Assembly: GCA_041441465.1 (NCBI GenBank)
Contig: JASDSY010000017.1
Location: forward strand, 10,076 to 74,075
Reading direction: 5' to 3'
Length of the DNA stretch: 64,000 nt
Origin: JASDSY01 sp041441465
GTDB lineage: Bacteria > Muiribacteriota > UBA9980
Part shown: positions 18,397 to 26,961 of the stretch, piece after piece
How positions within the stretch are numbered: position 1 is the first letter of the stretch
How the letters are laid out: each line of letters starts with the position of its first letter
Notes under the pieces: model-generated
Told to the model about the DNA's origin: nothing
Databases searched by the model: none
Seen by the model: only the letters and a program-made list of their open reading frames with translations
Translations under genes and position numbers: made by a program

Positions 18397-19341
18397 ATGT
18401 TTGCTATGGAATGTGATGGTTGGCCTGAAATATCCTTTTTTAAAATAAATTCGAAAGCCGTTTTATTGGCTTATCTTATTATTGCGTTGTCTTTATTAAA
18501 TTATGGATGCGGTGTGCAGGAAAAAGATTCTGCTAAAAAAGAAAATGCCGGTAATTTAATGACGCTGCCCTCGAAATCACAAAAGAAAATTCAAAAAATA
18601 ATGATTGCCGGTTCTACGTCGGTTCAGCCTATAGCCGAGAAACTGGCTGAGCACTATATGGCGCTGCACCCTGAGGCTAAAATCGAAGTGCAGGGTGGCG
18701 GTTCATCTGCCGGTATTCAGGCCGCCAAAACAGGCGCAGCGGAAATAGGCGCTTCTTCGCGAGAATTAAAGCAGGATGAAAAAGAATTGTGTGAGTTCAT
18801 TCTTGCTTATGATGCAATCGTACTTATCGTAAATCCTAAAAATAAAATTTCAAACCTGTCGCTTGACCAGGCGATGAAAATATTTTCAGGCCAGTCCAGT
18901 GATTGGTCGGCAGTCGATACTTCTGAATGCGGCCATATAACCTGTATTACAAGAGAAGAAGGTTCGGGAACGCGTACTGCTTTTGAAGAATTAATAATGC
19001 GTAAAAAAGCTGAAATCGCCGACAGATGCCTTGTTCAAGATTCTACCGGCGCTCTGCGCGAAATAGTCGCCGATGATCCTAACGCTATAGGTTATGTTTC
19101 ATTCGGCGGAATTAACGATAAGGTCAAGCCTCTTTCAATAGATTATGTTAAGCCTTTAATGGAAAATTTCAGGCAAATTGATAATTCGAAAAAATATAAA
19201 ATTATAAGGCCTTTTTTGTTCGTGACACGTTCAAAGCCGGAAGGTTTGTGTTTGGATTTTATGAATTACATACGCTCTGAAGAAGGCATAAAAATACTGA
19301 CTCGGGAAGGATTAATACCGGCCGATGACCAGAAGAAATAA
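18397..19341 (+). CDS. pstS: Phosphate-binding lipoprotein PstS
   Basis: PstS captures inorganic phosphate for the PstCAB importer. The signal segment ends in LLNYGC, a lipobox, so it is probably a membrane-anchored lipoprotein. The mature part has the phosphate-contact motifs AGSTSVQPIAEKLAE, QGGGSSAGIQAA and REEGSGTRTAFEE. It is 314 residues long, the family's usual size. The start is ambiguous: ATG 18397, or ATG 18406, which is better spaced from TAGAGTG (18388-18394). It is the first gene of the pst operon and overlaps pstC by 17 bp. Confidence 0.92.
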   Translation: MFAMECDGWPEISFFKINSKAVLLAYLIIALSLLNYGCGVQEKDSAKKENAGNLMTLPSKSQKKIQKIMIAGSTSVQPIAEKLAEHYMALHPEAKIEVQGGGSSAGIQAAKTGAAEIGASSRELKQDEKELCEFILAYDAIVLIVNPKNKISNLSLDQAMKIFSGQSSDWSAVDTSECGHITCITREEGSGTRTAFEELIMRKKAEIADRCLVQDSTGALREIVADDPNAIGYVSFGGINDKVKPLSIDYVKPLMENFRQIDNSKKYKIIRPFLFVTRSKPEGLCLDFMNYIRSEEGIKILTREGLIPADDQKK

Positions 19342-20185
19342 CGAAAAAATAACGAAAAATATCCTTATGATAATCGCGTTGTCAGCGGTTTCGGCTTTGT
19401 TTTTAATAACGGGCTTTATTTTTGCCGAAGGGCTTCCGGTTATATTCAAAGCCGGAATTTTTAATTTTATATGCGGAATCAAATGGGCCCCGACTAAAGG
19501 TAGTTTCGGGATATTGCCGATGATCATAGGTTCATTTGAAGTAATGTTCGGCGCCATGCTTTTCAGTGTGCCGCTTGCGCTTTTATGCGCGATATATCTT
19601 TCGGAATTCGCGTCAGCGCGAGCCAGAAACGTACTTAAGCCTGCAATTGAAGTGCTCGCCGGAATTCCCTCGGTGGTGTATGGTTTTATCGGCATGCAGG
19701 TCATAGTTCCGTTCATAAGAAATTATATAGGCGGCAGCGGATTTTCAGTTCTTGGATGCTCTATTGTCCTGGCTATAATGGTGCTGCCTACGATCACGAG
19801 TATAGCATTTGACGCTATAAAAGCTGTGCCTATGTCGTACAGGGCCGGATCGCTCGCGCTTGGCGCCACAAAATGGCAGACTATCAAAATGGTCGTGGTA
19901 CCTGCCGCGCGTTCAGGAATAATAGCGGCGATAATTCTCGGCATGGGTCGTGCGATCGGTGAAACAATGGCTGTTATTATGATTGCCGGTAATTCTTTGA
20001 TCATACCTGTTTCGCCGCTAGATCCTTTACGCACGCTTACCAGCAATATCGCGCTCGAGATGGGCTACGCTTCCGGCGATCACAGACAGGCGCTGTTCGC
20101 TACCGGAGTTATTCTTTTCGTGATAATAATGTTTTTGAATACATTCGCTAATTTTATTATAAACAGGGCGGTGGCTAAAAAATGA
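19325..20185 (+). CDS. pstC: Phosphate ABC transporter permease PstC
   Basis: This 286-residue inner-membrane protein has about six hydrophobic helices and the MetI-like permease fold. The coupling-helix region ALGATKWQTIKMVVVPAA (EAA-type loop) precedes GIIAAIILGMGRAIGETMAV, typical of PstC. IPSVVYGFIGM and VMVLPTI-type segments also fit. The ATG overlaps the end of pstS, and its stop overlaps the pstA start (ATGA), indicating translational coupling. It pairs with PstA to form the phosphate channel. Confidence 0.93.
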   Translation: MTRRNNEKITKNILMIIALSAVSALFLITGFIFAEGLPVIFKAGIFNFICGIKWAPTKGSFGILPMIIGSFEVMFGAMLFSVPLALLCAIYLSEFASARARNVLKPAIEVLAGIPSVVYGFIGMQVIVPFIRNYIGGSGFSVLGCSIVLAIMVLPTITSIAFDAIKAVPMSYRAGSLALGATKWQTIKMVVVPAARSGIIAAIILGMGRAIGETMAVIMIAGNSLIIPVSPLDPLRTLTSNIALEMGYASGDHRQALFATGVILFVIIMFLNTFANFIINRAVAKK

Positions 20186-21015
20186 TTAAGCCTGAAACCG
20201 AACAGATTTTAGCTGAAATTGCCCTTAAGACCGCAGCTTTTATGACAATACTCGTGCTTTGTTTTATAGTCGGGTTTCTTTTTGTAAAAGGTCTTCCGGC
20301 ACTTTCATGGAGTTTTCTTTTTGAAAATCCCCATGATATGGGGCGGAGCGGCGGAATATTTTCAGCGATTCTCGGGACTTTTTTGCTGGCGCTGCTTTCA
20401 CTTATGATTTCAACTCCGCTTGGCGTTGGAACGGCGATATTTTTAACTGAATATACCCAGGAATCTATAATTACAAAGATTATCAGGTTCGGTGCGGATT
20501 GCCTGAGTGGGATTCCGTCTATAATATTCGGATTGTTCGGATTCGTGCTTTTCGTCATAAAAATGAATCTGGGTTGGTGCATATTGTCAGGCGCGCTTAC
20601 GATGTCGTTTATGATTTTGCCTACGATTATTAGGACCGCCGAAGAGGCGATAAAAACGGTCCCTGATGATCTTCGCGAGGCCAGTCTTTCGCTGGGCGCA
20701 ACAAAATGGCAGACTATCACGAAAGTAGTTTTGCCCGAGGCGGTGCCTGGAATAATGACCGGCGTTGTTCTTGGAATTGGAAGAACGGTCGGTGAAACGG
20801 CGGTTGTTATATTTACGGCCGGGTCCGCCCTGGCCACTCCGAAATCGGTTTTTGATTCAACCCGTACAATGGCCGTTCATTTTTATATAATCGCGCGCGA
20901 GGGCATATCGACTCAAAACGCTTATGGCACGGCGCTGCTAATAGTAACGGCGATTTTAATGATTAATCTGACTGCGTATTTTTTAATGAATAAACTGATG
21001 ACCAATAAAAGGTAA
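20182..21015 (+). CDS. pstA: Phosphate ABC transporter permease PstA
   Basis: This is a 277-residue MetI-like permease with six predicted helices. Diagnostic segments are SGIPSIIFGLFGFVLFV, MILPTIIRTAEEAIKTVP, the EAA-type loop LSLGATKWQTITKVVLPEA and GIMTGVVLGIGRTVGETA. The order pstC-pstA and the 4-bp ATGA overlap are standard. It should form the heterodimeric transmembrane pore with PstC. Two different ATPases follow, where many operons have one; this matters because the two coupling loops could each contact a distinct ATPase. Confidence 0.93.
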   Translation: MIKPETEQILAEIALKTAAFMTILVLCFIVGFLFVKGLPALSWSFLFENPHDMGRSGGIFSAILGTFLLALLSLMISTPLGVGTAIFLTEYTQESIITKIIRFGADCLSGIPSIIFGLFGFVLFVIKMNLGWCILSGALTMSFMILPTIIRTAEEAIKTVPDDLREASLSLGATKWQTITKVVLPEAVPGIMTGVVLGIGRTVGETAVVIFTAGSALATPKSVFDSTRTMAVHFYIIAREGISTQNAYGTALLIVTAILMINLTAYFLMNKLMTNKR

Positions 21016-21025
21016 GGAACGGCAT

Positions 21026-21835
21026 TTGGAACGCAAAAACGTCAAATTACAAATTAATAACTATTGTGCTTATTTCAAGGAGCTTCAAATACCAGGCCCG
21101 GATTATTCCGAATCGGCGCCGAAAACAGAAAAAGTCCTTGAAAGCGTTAACCTCGATATATATGAAAATGAGATTTTCAGCATAATAGGTCCTGCACGTT
21201 CAGGCAAAACGACATTGTTAAGATCCATTAACAGGCTGAATGACGAGAATTTGAAATTTAGTTATAAAGGCGATATTTTACTTGACGGTAAATCCATATA
21301 TCAAAATGATACCGATGTTTCGGAACTGAGACGCACCGTCGGTATGGTGTTTGCCCGTCCGGTAGTCCTGCCGATGAGTATATTTGAAAATATAGCTTAC
21401 GGCCTCCGCCTCAAAGGAATCAATAAAAGAGATGAATTAATGGCGCGTGCCGAGGAATCTTTGAAAGCTTCTTATCTATGGGAAGAAGTTAAAAACAGGC
21501 TTAACTCGCCGGCCCAGGCTATTTCCGGCGGACAGCAGCAGCGGCTTTGCATCGCGCGCGTTATTGCCCTGAAACCTGAAATAATAATGCTGGACGAACC
21601 CACATCGGCACTCGATCCGATTTCAACGACCAAGATCGAAGATACGCTCTCTGAATTAAAGGAAAAATATACAATAATACTTGTCACTAATAATACCAAG
21701 CAGGCGGCCCGCGTTGGAACAAGAACCGCATTTTTTCTGATGGGAAGAATGATTGAATGCGCCGATACCGAACAAATGTTCACAAGTCCGTATTTCAAGG
21801 AAACTGAAGATTATATAACCGGCCGTTTCGGTTGA
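21026..21835 (+). CDS. PstB-type ATPase 1 with degenerate Q-loop and H-switch
   Basis: The 269-residue ABC ATPase of the PstB type uses a TTG start after AAGGAAC. Walker A is GPARSGKT (55-62), the signature is intact ISGGQ (166-170) and Walker B with catalytic Glu is IIMLDEP (D190, E191). The Q-loop glutamine is replaced by Ala: GMVFARP (A110) versus the usual FQQPNPFP. The switch histidine is Asn: LVTNN (N222) versus VTHN. Both differences lie in otherwise well-conserved sequence. With PstB2 it likely forms a heterodimer, to which PstB1 donates the working signature motif. It lies in the pst operon, 10 bp after pstA. A pstB-family call is firm; the functional role is inference. Confidence 0.9.
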   Translation: MERKNVKLQINNYCAYFKELQIPGPDYSESAPKTEKVLESVNLDIYENEIFSIIGPARSGKTTLLRSINRLNDENLKFSYKGDILLDGKSIYQNDTDVSELRRTVGMVFARPVVLPMSIFENIAYGLRLKGINKRDELMARAEESLKASYLWEEVKNRLNSPAQAISGGQQQRLCIARVIALKPEIIMLDEPTSALDPISTTKIEDTLSELKEKYTIILVTNNTKQAARVGTRTAFFLMGRMIECADTEQMFTSPYFKETEDYITGRFG

Positions 21836-21890
21836 TTTCTTAATCTTGAAATATATTTTATTAATTGTTGAAATTTAGGATAAATAAAGA

Positions 21891-22670
21891 ATGATTGATG
21901 AAACGATAATTACGCAGCCAATAATGAAAATAAAGGAACTTGACTTTTATTACGGCTCCTTTCACGCCATAAAAAAAGTCACGATGGATATTTTGCCGCG
22001 GACGATAGTGGCGCTTATAGGTCCGTCCGGATGCGGAAAATCTACGCTTTTGAAAATATTAAACCGCATGTGCGATATCGTTGACGGCGCCAAAGTAACG
22101 CATGGCGATATAATTTATAAGGAAAAAAGCATATTTTCAAATGAATGGAACATCAATCAATTAAGAAAACAGATCGGAATGGTATTTCAGCAGCCAAATC
22201 CTTTTCCTCTTTCGATAAGGGAAAATATCGAGTACGGTCCGCGCGTTCACGGCATAACCAGTAAGGACGCGCTCGAAAAGATAGTCCGTGATTCTCTCGA
22301 ATCAGTTTTATTATGGGACCATCTTAAAGACAAATTAAATAAAAAAGCGACCGAACTTTCGCCGGACGATCAGCAAAGATTATGTATCGCGCGCCTTGTT
22401 GCTACCGAACCGGAAATATTATTGATGGACGAACCGTGCTCGACTCTTGATCCGATCGCCACAGGCGGAGTCGAGGAATTAATGCAAAAATTAAAAGAGA
22501 AATATACTATCGTTATAGTTACGCATAATATGCAGCAGGCTGCCCGCGTTTCAGATTTTACAGGTTTTATGCTGCTCGGCGAGCTTATCGAATATAATAA
22601 AACCGGAACTTTATTTTCAAGGCCTGTCGATAAACGCACTGACGATTATATTTCAGGACGCTACGGTTGA
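21891..22670 (+). CDS. pstB: PstB-type ATPase 2 with degenerate ABC signature
   Basis: This 259-residue phosphate-importer ATPase has canonical Walker A GPSGCGKS (44-51), Q-loop GMVFQQPNPFP (Q100), Walker B LLMDEP (D180, E181) and H-switch VTHNMQQAARVSD (H212). The C terminus DDYISGRYG is typical of PstB. The ABC signature, normally LSGGQQQR, reads LSPDDQQR (156-163). The two glycines needed to contact ATP in the opposite subunit are thus replaced by Pro-Asp or Asp-Asp. It follows PstB1 by 55 bp. The losses complement those in PstB1, implying one canonical and one dead composite site. Confidence 0.92.
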   Translation: MIDETIITQPIMKIKELDFYYGSFHAIKKVTMDILPRTIVALIGPSGCGKSTLLKILNRMCDIVDGAKVTHGDIIYKEKSIFSNEWNINQLRKQIGMVFQQPNPFPLSIRENIEYGPRVHGITSKDALEKIVRDSLESVLLWDHLKDKLNKKATELSPDDQQRLCIARLVATEPEILLMDEPCSTLDPIATGGVEELMQKLKEKYTIVIVTHNMQQAARVSDFTGFMLLGELIEYNKTGTLFSRPVDKRTDDYISGRYG

Positions 22671-22974
22671 TCGGTAATTTTTTTACGAACCGGTTATATT
22701 TTTCTTAATGACTTTGGCAGAACAAAATATACCGTAAAATAATGTTTCTTAAATTAAATTCGCAATTGTTTTTTGTTTACTAAAGTTTGATGTTTCAAAA
22801 ATATCTTTAAATTAAGAAATTTTTAAAAAAATAAAATTTTATTTTTATTCTTTAGATTTTAAAACCAGGTGTAAATAAGTTGGTTAAAAAATATGAATTA
22901 CTTTAATAATGCTGGTTTTGTTATAAGTTATGTTGATATAAATTATACTTAAAATTAACTACCGGAGGAGAGAT
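22671..22974. other. 304-bp intergenic region between pstB2 and phoU
   Basis: The region is AT-rich with no ORF. TATACT at 22944-22949 could be a -10 element for phoU, with a poor TTGTTA 20 bp upstream. I see no clear terminator, so phoU may be partly read through from pst. Confidence 0.4.
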
Positions 22975-23691
22975 ATGGGGAAGGTATTCGAAAAAGAGAT
23001 AGAAAGCCTTAAAAGCAAGTTGAATGAAATGGCGCAGATTACCAAAAACATGGTAAACGGAGTAATAACCGCTCTGGTAAAGCGCGATGAAAGTTCATTG
23101 AAGGACATACATGAAAATGAGGAAAAAGTTAATCGCCTTGAAATGGAAATTGATGATCTGGCATGGAAAATGATTGCATTGAGGCAGCCGATGGGTACTG
23201 ACCTTCGTTTTATAATATGTTCTATGAAAGTTAATTCGGTTTTGGAACGGGTCGGCGATGAGGCTATTAATATATTGAAAAAAGTCGATTATCTGCTGAG
23301 TGTGCCGGCGCTGAAACCGCTTATCGATCTCCCGCGCATGTCTGACCTGGCGCTTGAATCGTTATCGGACAGCGTTAAAACGCTCTTTGACGCGGATATG
23401 GACCTGGCCCGTGAAATATGCCTTAATGACGGCGATATCGATAATCTGCGCGACCAGATTTACCGAGAGCTTTTAACTTATATGCAAGACAGCAGCGATA
23501 ATATCCAGCGCGCTCTTAACCTGATCTTTATCGCAAAAAGTCTCGAAAGAATCGGCGACCTCGCCACCGATATCGCTGAAGATGCCATCTATCTTCATCA
23601 GGGTAAGGATGTCAGGCACCATTCCGAAAGCGATGAGGAATTCAAGAGAAATTATAAAAAAAAAGGCCGTAAACCGTCGGACGGGAAATAA
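22975..23691 (+). CDS. phoU: Phosphate-signalling protein PhoU
   Basis: The 238-residue helical protein contains two PhoU repeats (about 7-100 and 115-215). Motifs seen include MRQPMGTDLRFIICSMKVNSVLERVGDEA-type and LIFIAKSLERIGDLATDIAEDA segments, the metal-cluster E/D-rich helices of the family. PhoU negatively controls Pst transport and PhoR/PhoB signalling. ATG 22975 follows a strong GGAGGAG. Its place after two pstB genes is standard. The C terminus is basic and Lys-rich (about 218-238), slightly longer than usual. Confidence 0.93.
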   Translation: MGKVFEKEIESLKSKLNEMAQITKNMVNGVITALVKRDESSLKDIHENEEKVNRLEMEIDDLAWKMIALRQPMGTDLRFIICSMKVNSVLERVGDEAINILKKVDYLLSVPALKPLIDLPRMSDLALESLSDSVKTLFDADMDLAREICLNDGDIDNLRDQIYRELLTYMQDSSDNIQRALNLIFIAKSLERIGDLATDIAEDAIYLHQGKDVRHHSESDEEFKRNYKKKGRKPSDGK

Positions 23692-23726
23692 AATATAATT
23701 GAAATTGAAACGTAACCATAAAAATA

Positions 23727-23755
23727 TTGAAAATATGAAAAAAAAGTTATATAAT
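23727..23755 (+). promoter_or_regulatory. Promoter of the Lys/Ala-rich membrane protein gene
   Basis: TTGAAA (23727-23732), 17 bp, TATAAT (23750-23755). The short leader contains a hairpin (GCCGGTTT...AAACCGC, about 23763-23781) between the promoter and the start codon. Confidence 0.7.
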
Positions 23756-23816
23756 ATTTTTTTGCCGGTTTAAAAACCGCAAAAAATATTAAATTATCTG
23801 GAAAAGGTGTTAGATT

Positions 23817-25361
23817 ATGGCTGGGTCAAATGATAAAATAGCATTTATGAAAGAAATTATAAGCTTGATGATTGTGTGCTTGAGCTTGATAAGCGCTCTT
23901 ATGTCTTCGGCGGCCGTGCAATTCTTTAAAGATATTAAAATTGCTCCGTGGGTTGTTATATTAATTATCGCGGTTCTTTTTTTTGTGGCACAGGTGATTT
24001 TAAGGATAACCTGCGGCGACGAGAAATATAACGAAATTAAAAAGAAAATATTTTCGACGGCGCTTGATTATGCGGTTATAGTTGCCGTAATTGCCGGCTT
24101 ATATTTCGGCGGAAAGTATGCCGTGAACGAATATTATTCACAGTCGTCCGAAAGCAGCGTAAAAACTGAAAATACAAAGGACGTCAAAGAAACTTCGAAA
24201 CAGGATCCTAAAGTAACTAAAGCCGCCGTAGCTGTCAATAAAGCTAAAGATAAAGAACATGACCGTGAAAAAGAAAAAGATCGCGAAAAGCAGGCGCAGA
24301 AAGAAAAAGATGCTAAAAAGTTGCCGGCTAAAGCCGCCGAGGAAAAAGCGAATGTGAAAACGGCTAAATCGACAGAATCTTCGAAGGAAACTTCAAAGAA
24401 AGAAAAAGCTGATCATAAAGAAAGTACGGCTAAAGCAGCTGACAGCAAAAACGCTGAAAAAAACAACGATAAAATCGCTGAAAACACAGCGCAAAAACAA
24501 AATTCAGCTCCTGTTGACGCAAATAAAGACGCAGTCAAACCTGCAGCCGTTGTGACCGATAAAACTCAAGCGGCCGAAACCGTAAAACCTCAACCAGCCG
24601 AAATCATTAAAACTCAGGAAGTCGCTGTAAAGCCGGAAAAAGCGATTGAAGATAAAAAAGCCACGACTGAGGCTGCGGTTAGTCCTTCGCAGCCGGCCGT
24701 TCCGGCAAAAGTTGAAACTGCCAAACCTGCAGAAGCACTAAAATCAGATGAAGTAAAAATATCTGAAGATAAAAAAGGCGTTTCGCCAGCCGCTCCAGCA
24801 GTATCCAATACTAATGTCGTTACGTCTAACACCAATACAGTCACGACAGCTCCCGCCAATACCGCTCAGCAAAGCGTAGTGATAAATGTTACCGGCACTA
24901 ATGAAGTGCAGGGCGTTACAGTTAAAGCGCAGCAGGGAACAAAACCAGCTGAAACTGTGCCTGCGCAAGCTAATCAGCCGGCTTCCGAGGAAGCTGCTCC
25001 TAAAACGGAAGTTACGGTTGACGATATCGACGGTACAAGCAATTCGGTGCCGCTCGCTCCTTTGAATAAAGATAACAGCGATTCTCTCAAATCTCAGGAT
25101 CAACTGAAAGACGATAATATAAAAGTTCAGAAAGATTTTGACCTGAAAGACGCCGGCGATCAGCTTCAAAAAGCCGGTGAAAAAGTCGTAAAAGGCGGAA
25201 AAGTAGTTCTCGATAAAACCGGCCGCGGCTTGAAGAAAGGATTCGAAGGCATAAAAAAGGTATTCAAAAAGGATAGCAATAATAATAATAACGCCAATGA
25301 TAACAACACGAATGACAAGCCTACTGAAGAAGATAAAATAGAAAACGTTATTACTGAATAA
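23817..25361 (+). CDS. Membrane-anchored Lys/Ala/Glu-rich repetitive protein of unknown function
   Basis: I do not recognise a family. Three hydrophobic segments (about 13-36, 42-66, 81-105) are followed by ~370 residues of low-complexity, charged sequence rich in Lys, Ala, Glu, Thr and Pro (EKEKDREKQAQKEKD; PAEIIKTQEVAVKPEKA). A short amphipathic, glycine-containing region follows (DQLQKAGEKVVKGGKVVLDK, about 443-465), then an Asn run (NNNNNANDNNTND) and an acidic end. Composition resembles TonB/TolA- or Ala-rich spacer proteins, which suggests a periplasm- or wall-spanning linker. It has its own promoter and terminator. Confidence 0.65.
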   Translation: MAGSNDKIAFMKEIISLMIVCLSLISALMSSAAVQFFKDIKIAPWVVILIIAVLFFVAQVILRITCGDEKYNEIKKKIFSTALDYAVIVAVIAGLYFGGKYAVNEYYSQSSESSVKTENTKDVKETSKQDPKVTKAAVAVNKAKDKEHDREKEKDREKQAQKEKDAKKLPAKAAEEKANVKTAKSTESSKETSKKEKADHKESTAKAADSKNAEKNNDKIAENTAQKQNSAPVDANKDAVKPAAVVTDKTQAAETVKPQPAEIIKTQEVAVKPEKAIEDKKATTEAAVSPSQPAVPAKVETAKPAEALKSDEVKISEDKKGVSPAAPAVSNTNVVTSNTNTVTTAPANTAQQSVVINVTGTNEVQGVTVKAQQGTKPAETVPAQANQPASEEAAPKTEVTVDDIDGTSNSVPLAPLNKDNSDSLKSQDQLKDDNIKVQKDFDLKDAGDQLQKAGEKVVKGGKVVLDKTGRGLKKGFEGIKKVFKKDSNNNNNANDNNTNDKPTEEDKIENVITE

Positions 25362-25409
25362 AATCCGCGTTTATTAAACGGTTGATCACTGAAATTTAAT
25401 TAAAATATA

Positions 25410-25453
25410 AAAAAAGGCTGACTAAAAAAAATTAATTTTTGGCAGCCTTTTTT
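25410..25453 (+). terminator. Rho-independent terminator
   Basis: AAAAAAGGCTG pairs with CAGCCTTTTTT around a 22-nt AT-rich loop and is followed by a T-rich stretch. It lies between convergent genes (ends at 25361 + and 25518 -), so it may work in both directions. Confidence 0.8.
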
Positions 25454-25517
25454 GTTTTTAGATTTTGTTATTATTACTTTGTCGTTAAGAATTTTTTATT
25501 TGATTAAAAACCTTTAA

Positions 25518-26780
25518 TCAGTCTTCTACAATTTCGGCGATAAAGTCGTTCAGTTCTACCGGCAAAATCGAAGGCATCGGAATGGTTTTATAGAAAAAAC
25601 TTTTGAACGGCGTCATGTGCTTGTCGAAATCTTCAGAGGTTTTTATTTTTTCAGGGCTGACGTCAAAAAATGACGACATTTTGAAAGCAAAATTATCCGG
25701 GTATTTTTCGAACATTTTTTTAAACGGAAGCGCTGAAATGTTTTCGTTTTTTAAATATTCAATTATTATGTCATTTTCTTTCGCGTCGCCTTCGAGTGTT
25801 TCTTCATTATCCAGTGAGAAAAGCGCCTCGAATTTTCTGAAATCAGGATAGAAGTTTATGCCTTCTTTCTGATCATAAATTATTCCTACGGAATCAAATT
25901 TCGTATATTGCTCGAGTATGGAATTAAATTCGTGCGTGTTTTCTTCCAGCGGTTTTGAACTTTCACTTTGCAATAATTTTTGTGAGCTTTTCAAGTTCTT
26001 GAGAAGTTCTTTTCTAAGGTCTAATCGTAATTTTGCAACATCGCCGGCGGCTTTTATATAAAAATCGTTATAATTTGATTTTAATTCAGCGCCGTCTAAT
26101 ATAAGCATATCGTCGCCGAAATGTTCCATAAATAACTCACGTTCGAGGTTTTGAAGCTTGAATGCGGCGTCGATGCCTTCCGGATTATCCTGAAAATAAA
26201 CCTGGGGCCTTTCCAGAACCATCTCGACAACATAATTTATCGTGTCATTTATGTCTTCGAACATAAGCTGCACAATGGCACCAGAAAACACATGGAATTG
26301 CTTGAACGGAAAAATACGCGCCCATAAAAGAGTGCCTTTTTCAACATTGGTGAAGTCTTCCATCGATACTGTCGGTTTTAAAAAATATCTTTTTAAATTC
26401 AATATGTTTATAGCGTAAAATCCGTCTTCTGCTATACTTTCTATCTTAAACAGGCTTTCAAATACATTACGCCAGCATTCTATTATTTTTAAATCGGCGG
26501 CTGTAAATTTACCGGTATTTTCATTTATGAATTTATCCAGTATTGTCTGATTGTCTTCGAGTTTTAATTCAAGCGCGAACCAGTCCAAAAAATTATAATA
26601 TTCTTCGGGCTGCAAATTTTCCGGCTTAATTTCAGTAATTTGGCCGTCATCAGGCACATCAGAGCCTGCCGAAAAAATCGTGTTCAAAACTTTTCCGTGA
26701 AGCGCTTCATATTTAGGCGATTTGGCATATTCGATAAATTCGGCTTTTAATTCGGCATTTCTAAGTAATTCGATGTCCAT
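25518..26780 (-). CDS. Uncharacterised cytoplasmic protein, SEC-C-associated-like region
   Basis: The 420-residue soluble, acidic protein has no signal peptide or membrane segment. Residues 60-190 (YYNFLDWFALELKLEDNQTI, then KIIECWRNVFESLFKIESI, then LLWARIFPFKQFHVFSGAIV) resemble the domain that often accompanies SEC-C zinc motifs in hypothetical proteins. No CxC...CC SEC-C motif is present here. The C-terminal half shows no family I recognise. The promoter at 26851-26879 is a perfect consensus, and GAAGGAAG precedes the ATG. Function unknown; the domain resemblance is by eye and of modest confidence. Confidence 0.65.
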   Translation of the reverse strand: MDIELLRNAELKAEFIEYAKSPKYEALHGKVLNTIFSAGSDVPDDGQITEIKPENLQPEEYYNFLDWFALELKLEDNQTILDKFINENTGKFTAADLKIIECWRNVFESLFKIESIAEDGFYAINILNLKRYFLKPTVSMEDFTNVEKGTLLWARIFPFKQFHVFSGAIVQLMFEDINDTINYVVEMVLERPQVYFQDNPEGIDAAFKLQNLERELFMEHFGDDMLILDGAELKSNYNDFYIKAAGDVAKLRLDLRKELLKNLKSSQKLLQSESSKPLEENTHEFNSILEQYTKFDSVGIIYDQKEGINFYPDFRKFEALFSLDNEETLEGDAKENDIIIEYLKNENISALPFKKMFEKYPDNFAFKMSSFFDVSPEKIKTSEDFDKHMTPFKSFFYKTIPMPSILPVELNDFIAEIVED

Positions 26781-26850
26781 TGCATTCTTCCTTCTGTTGT
26801 TTTTATTTTTAAGAACTATTTCATTGTAATACGGTTTTAATTTGTCGGTA

Positions 26851-26879
26851 ATTATAATGTCATTTCATTTTTTTGTCAA
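26851..26879 (-). promoter_or_regulatory. Consensus promoter of the 420-aa hypothetical gene
   Basis: Minus strand: TTGACA (26879-26874), 17 bp, TATAAT (26856-26851). Perfect consensus; leader about 65 nt. Confidence 0.82.
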
Positions 26880-26961
26880 CTAAAAATAACAATATTGAAG
26901 CAATAATACGCTTCTGCGATATTGTTTAGAAAAAAGTTTATTCCATTACATGGAATAAAAA

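Noticed and set aside
18959..18985. GGTTCGGGAACGCG as a tRNA T-arm
   Set aside because: It lies inside pstS and encodes the conserved GSGTR phosphate-binding motif; no acceptor or anticodon arms surround it.
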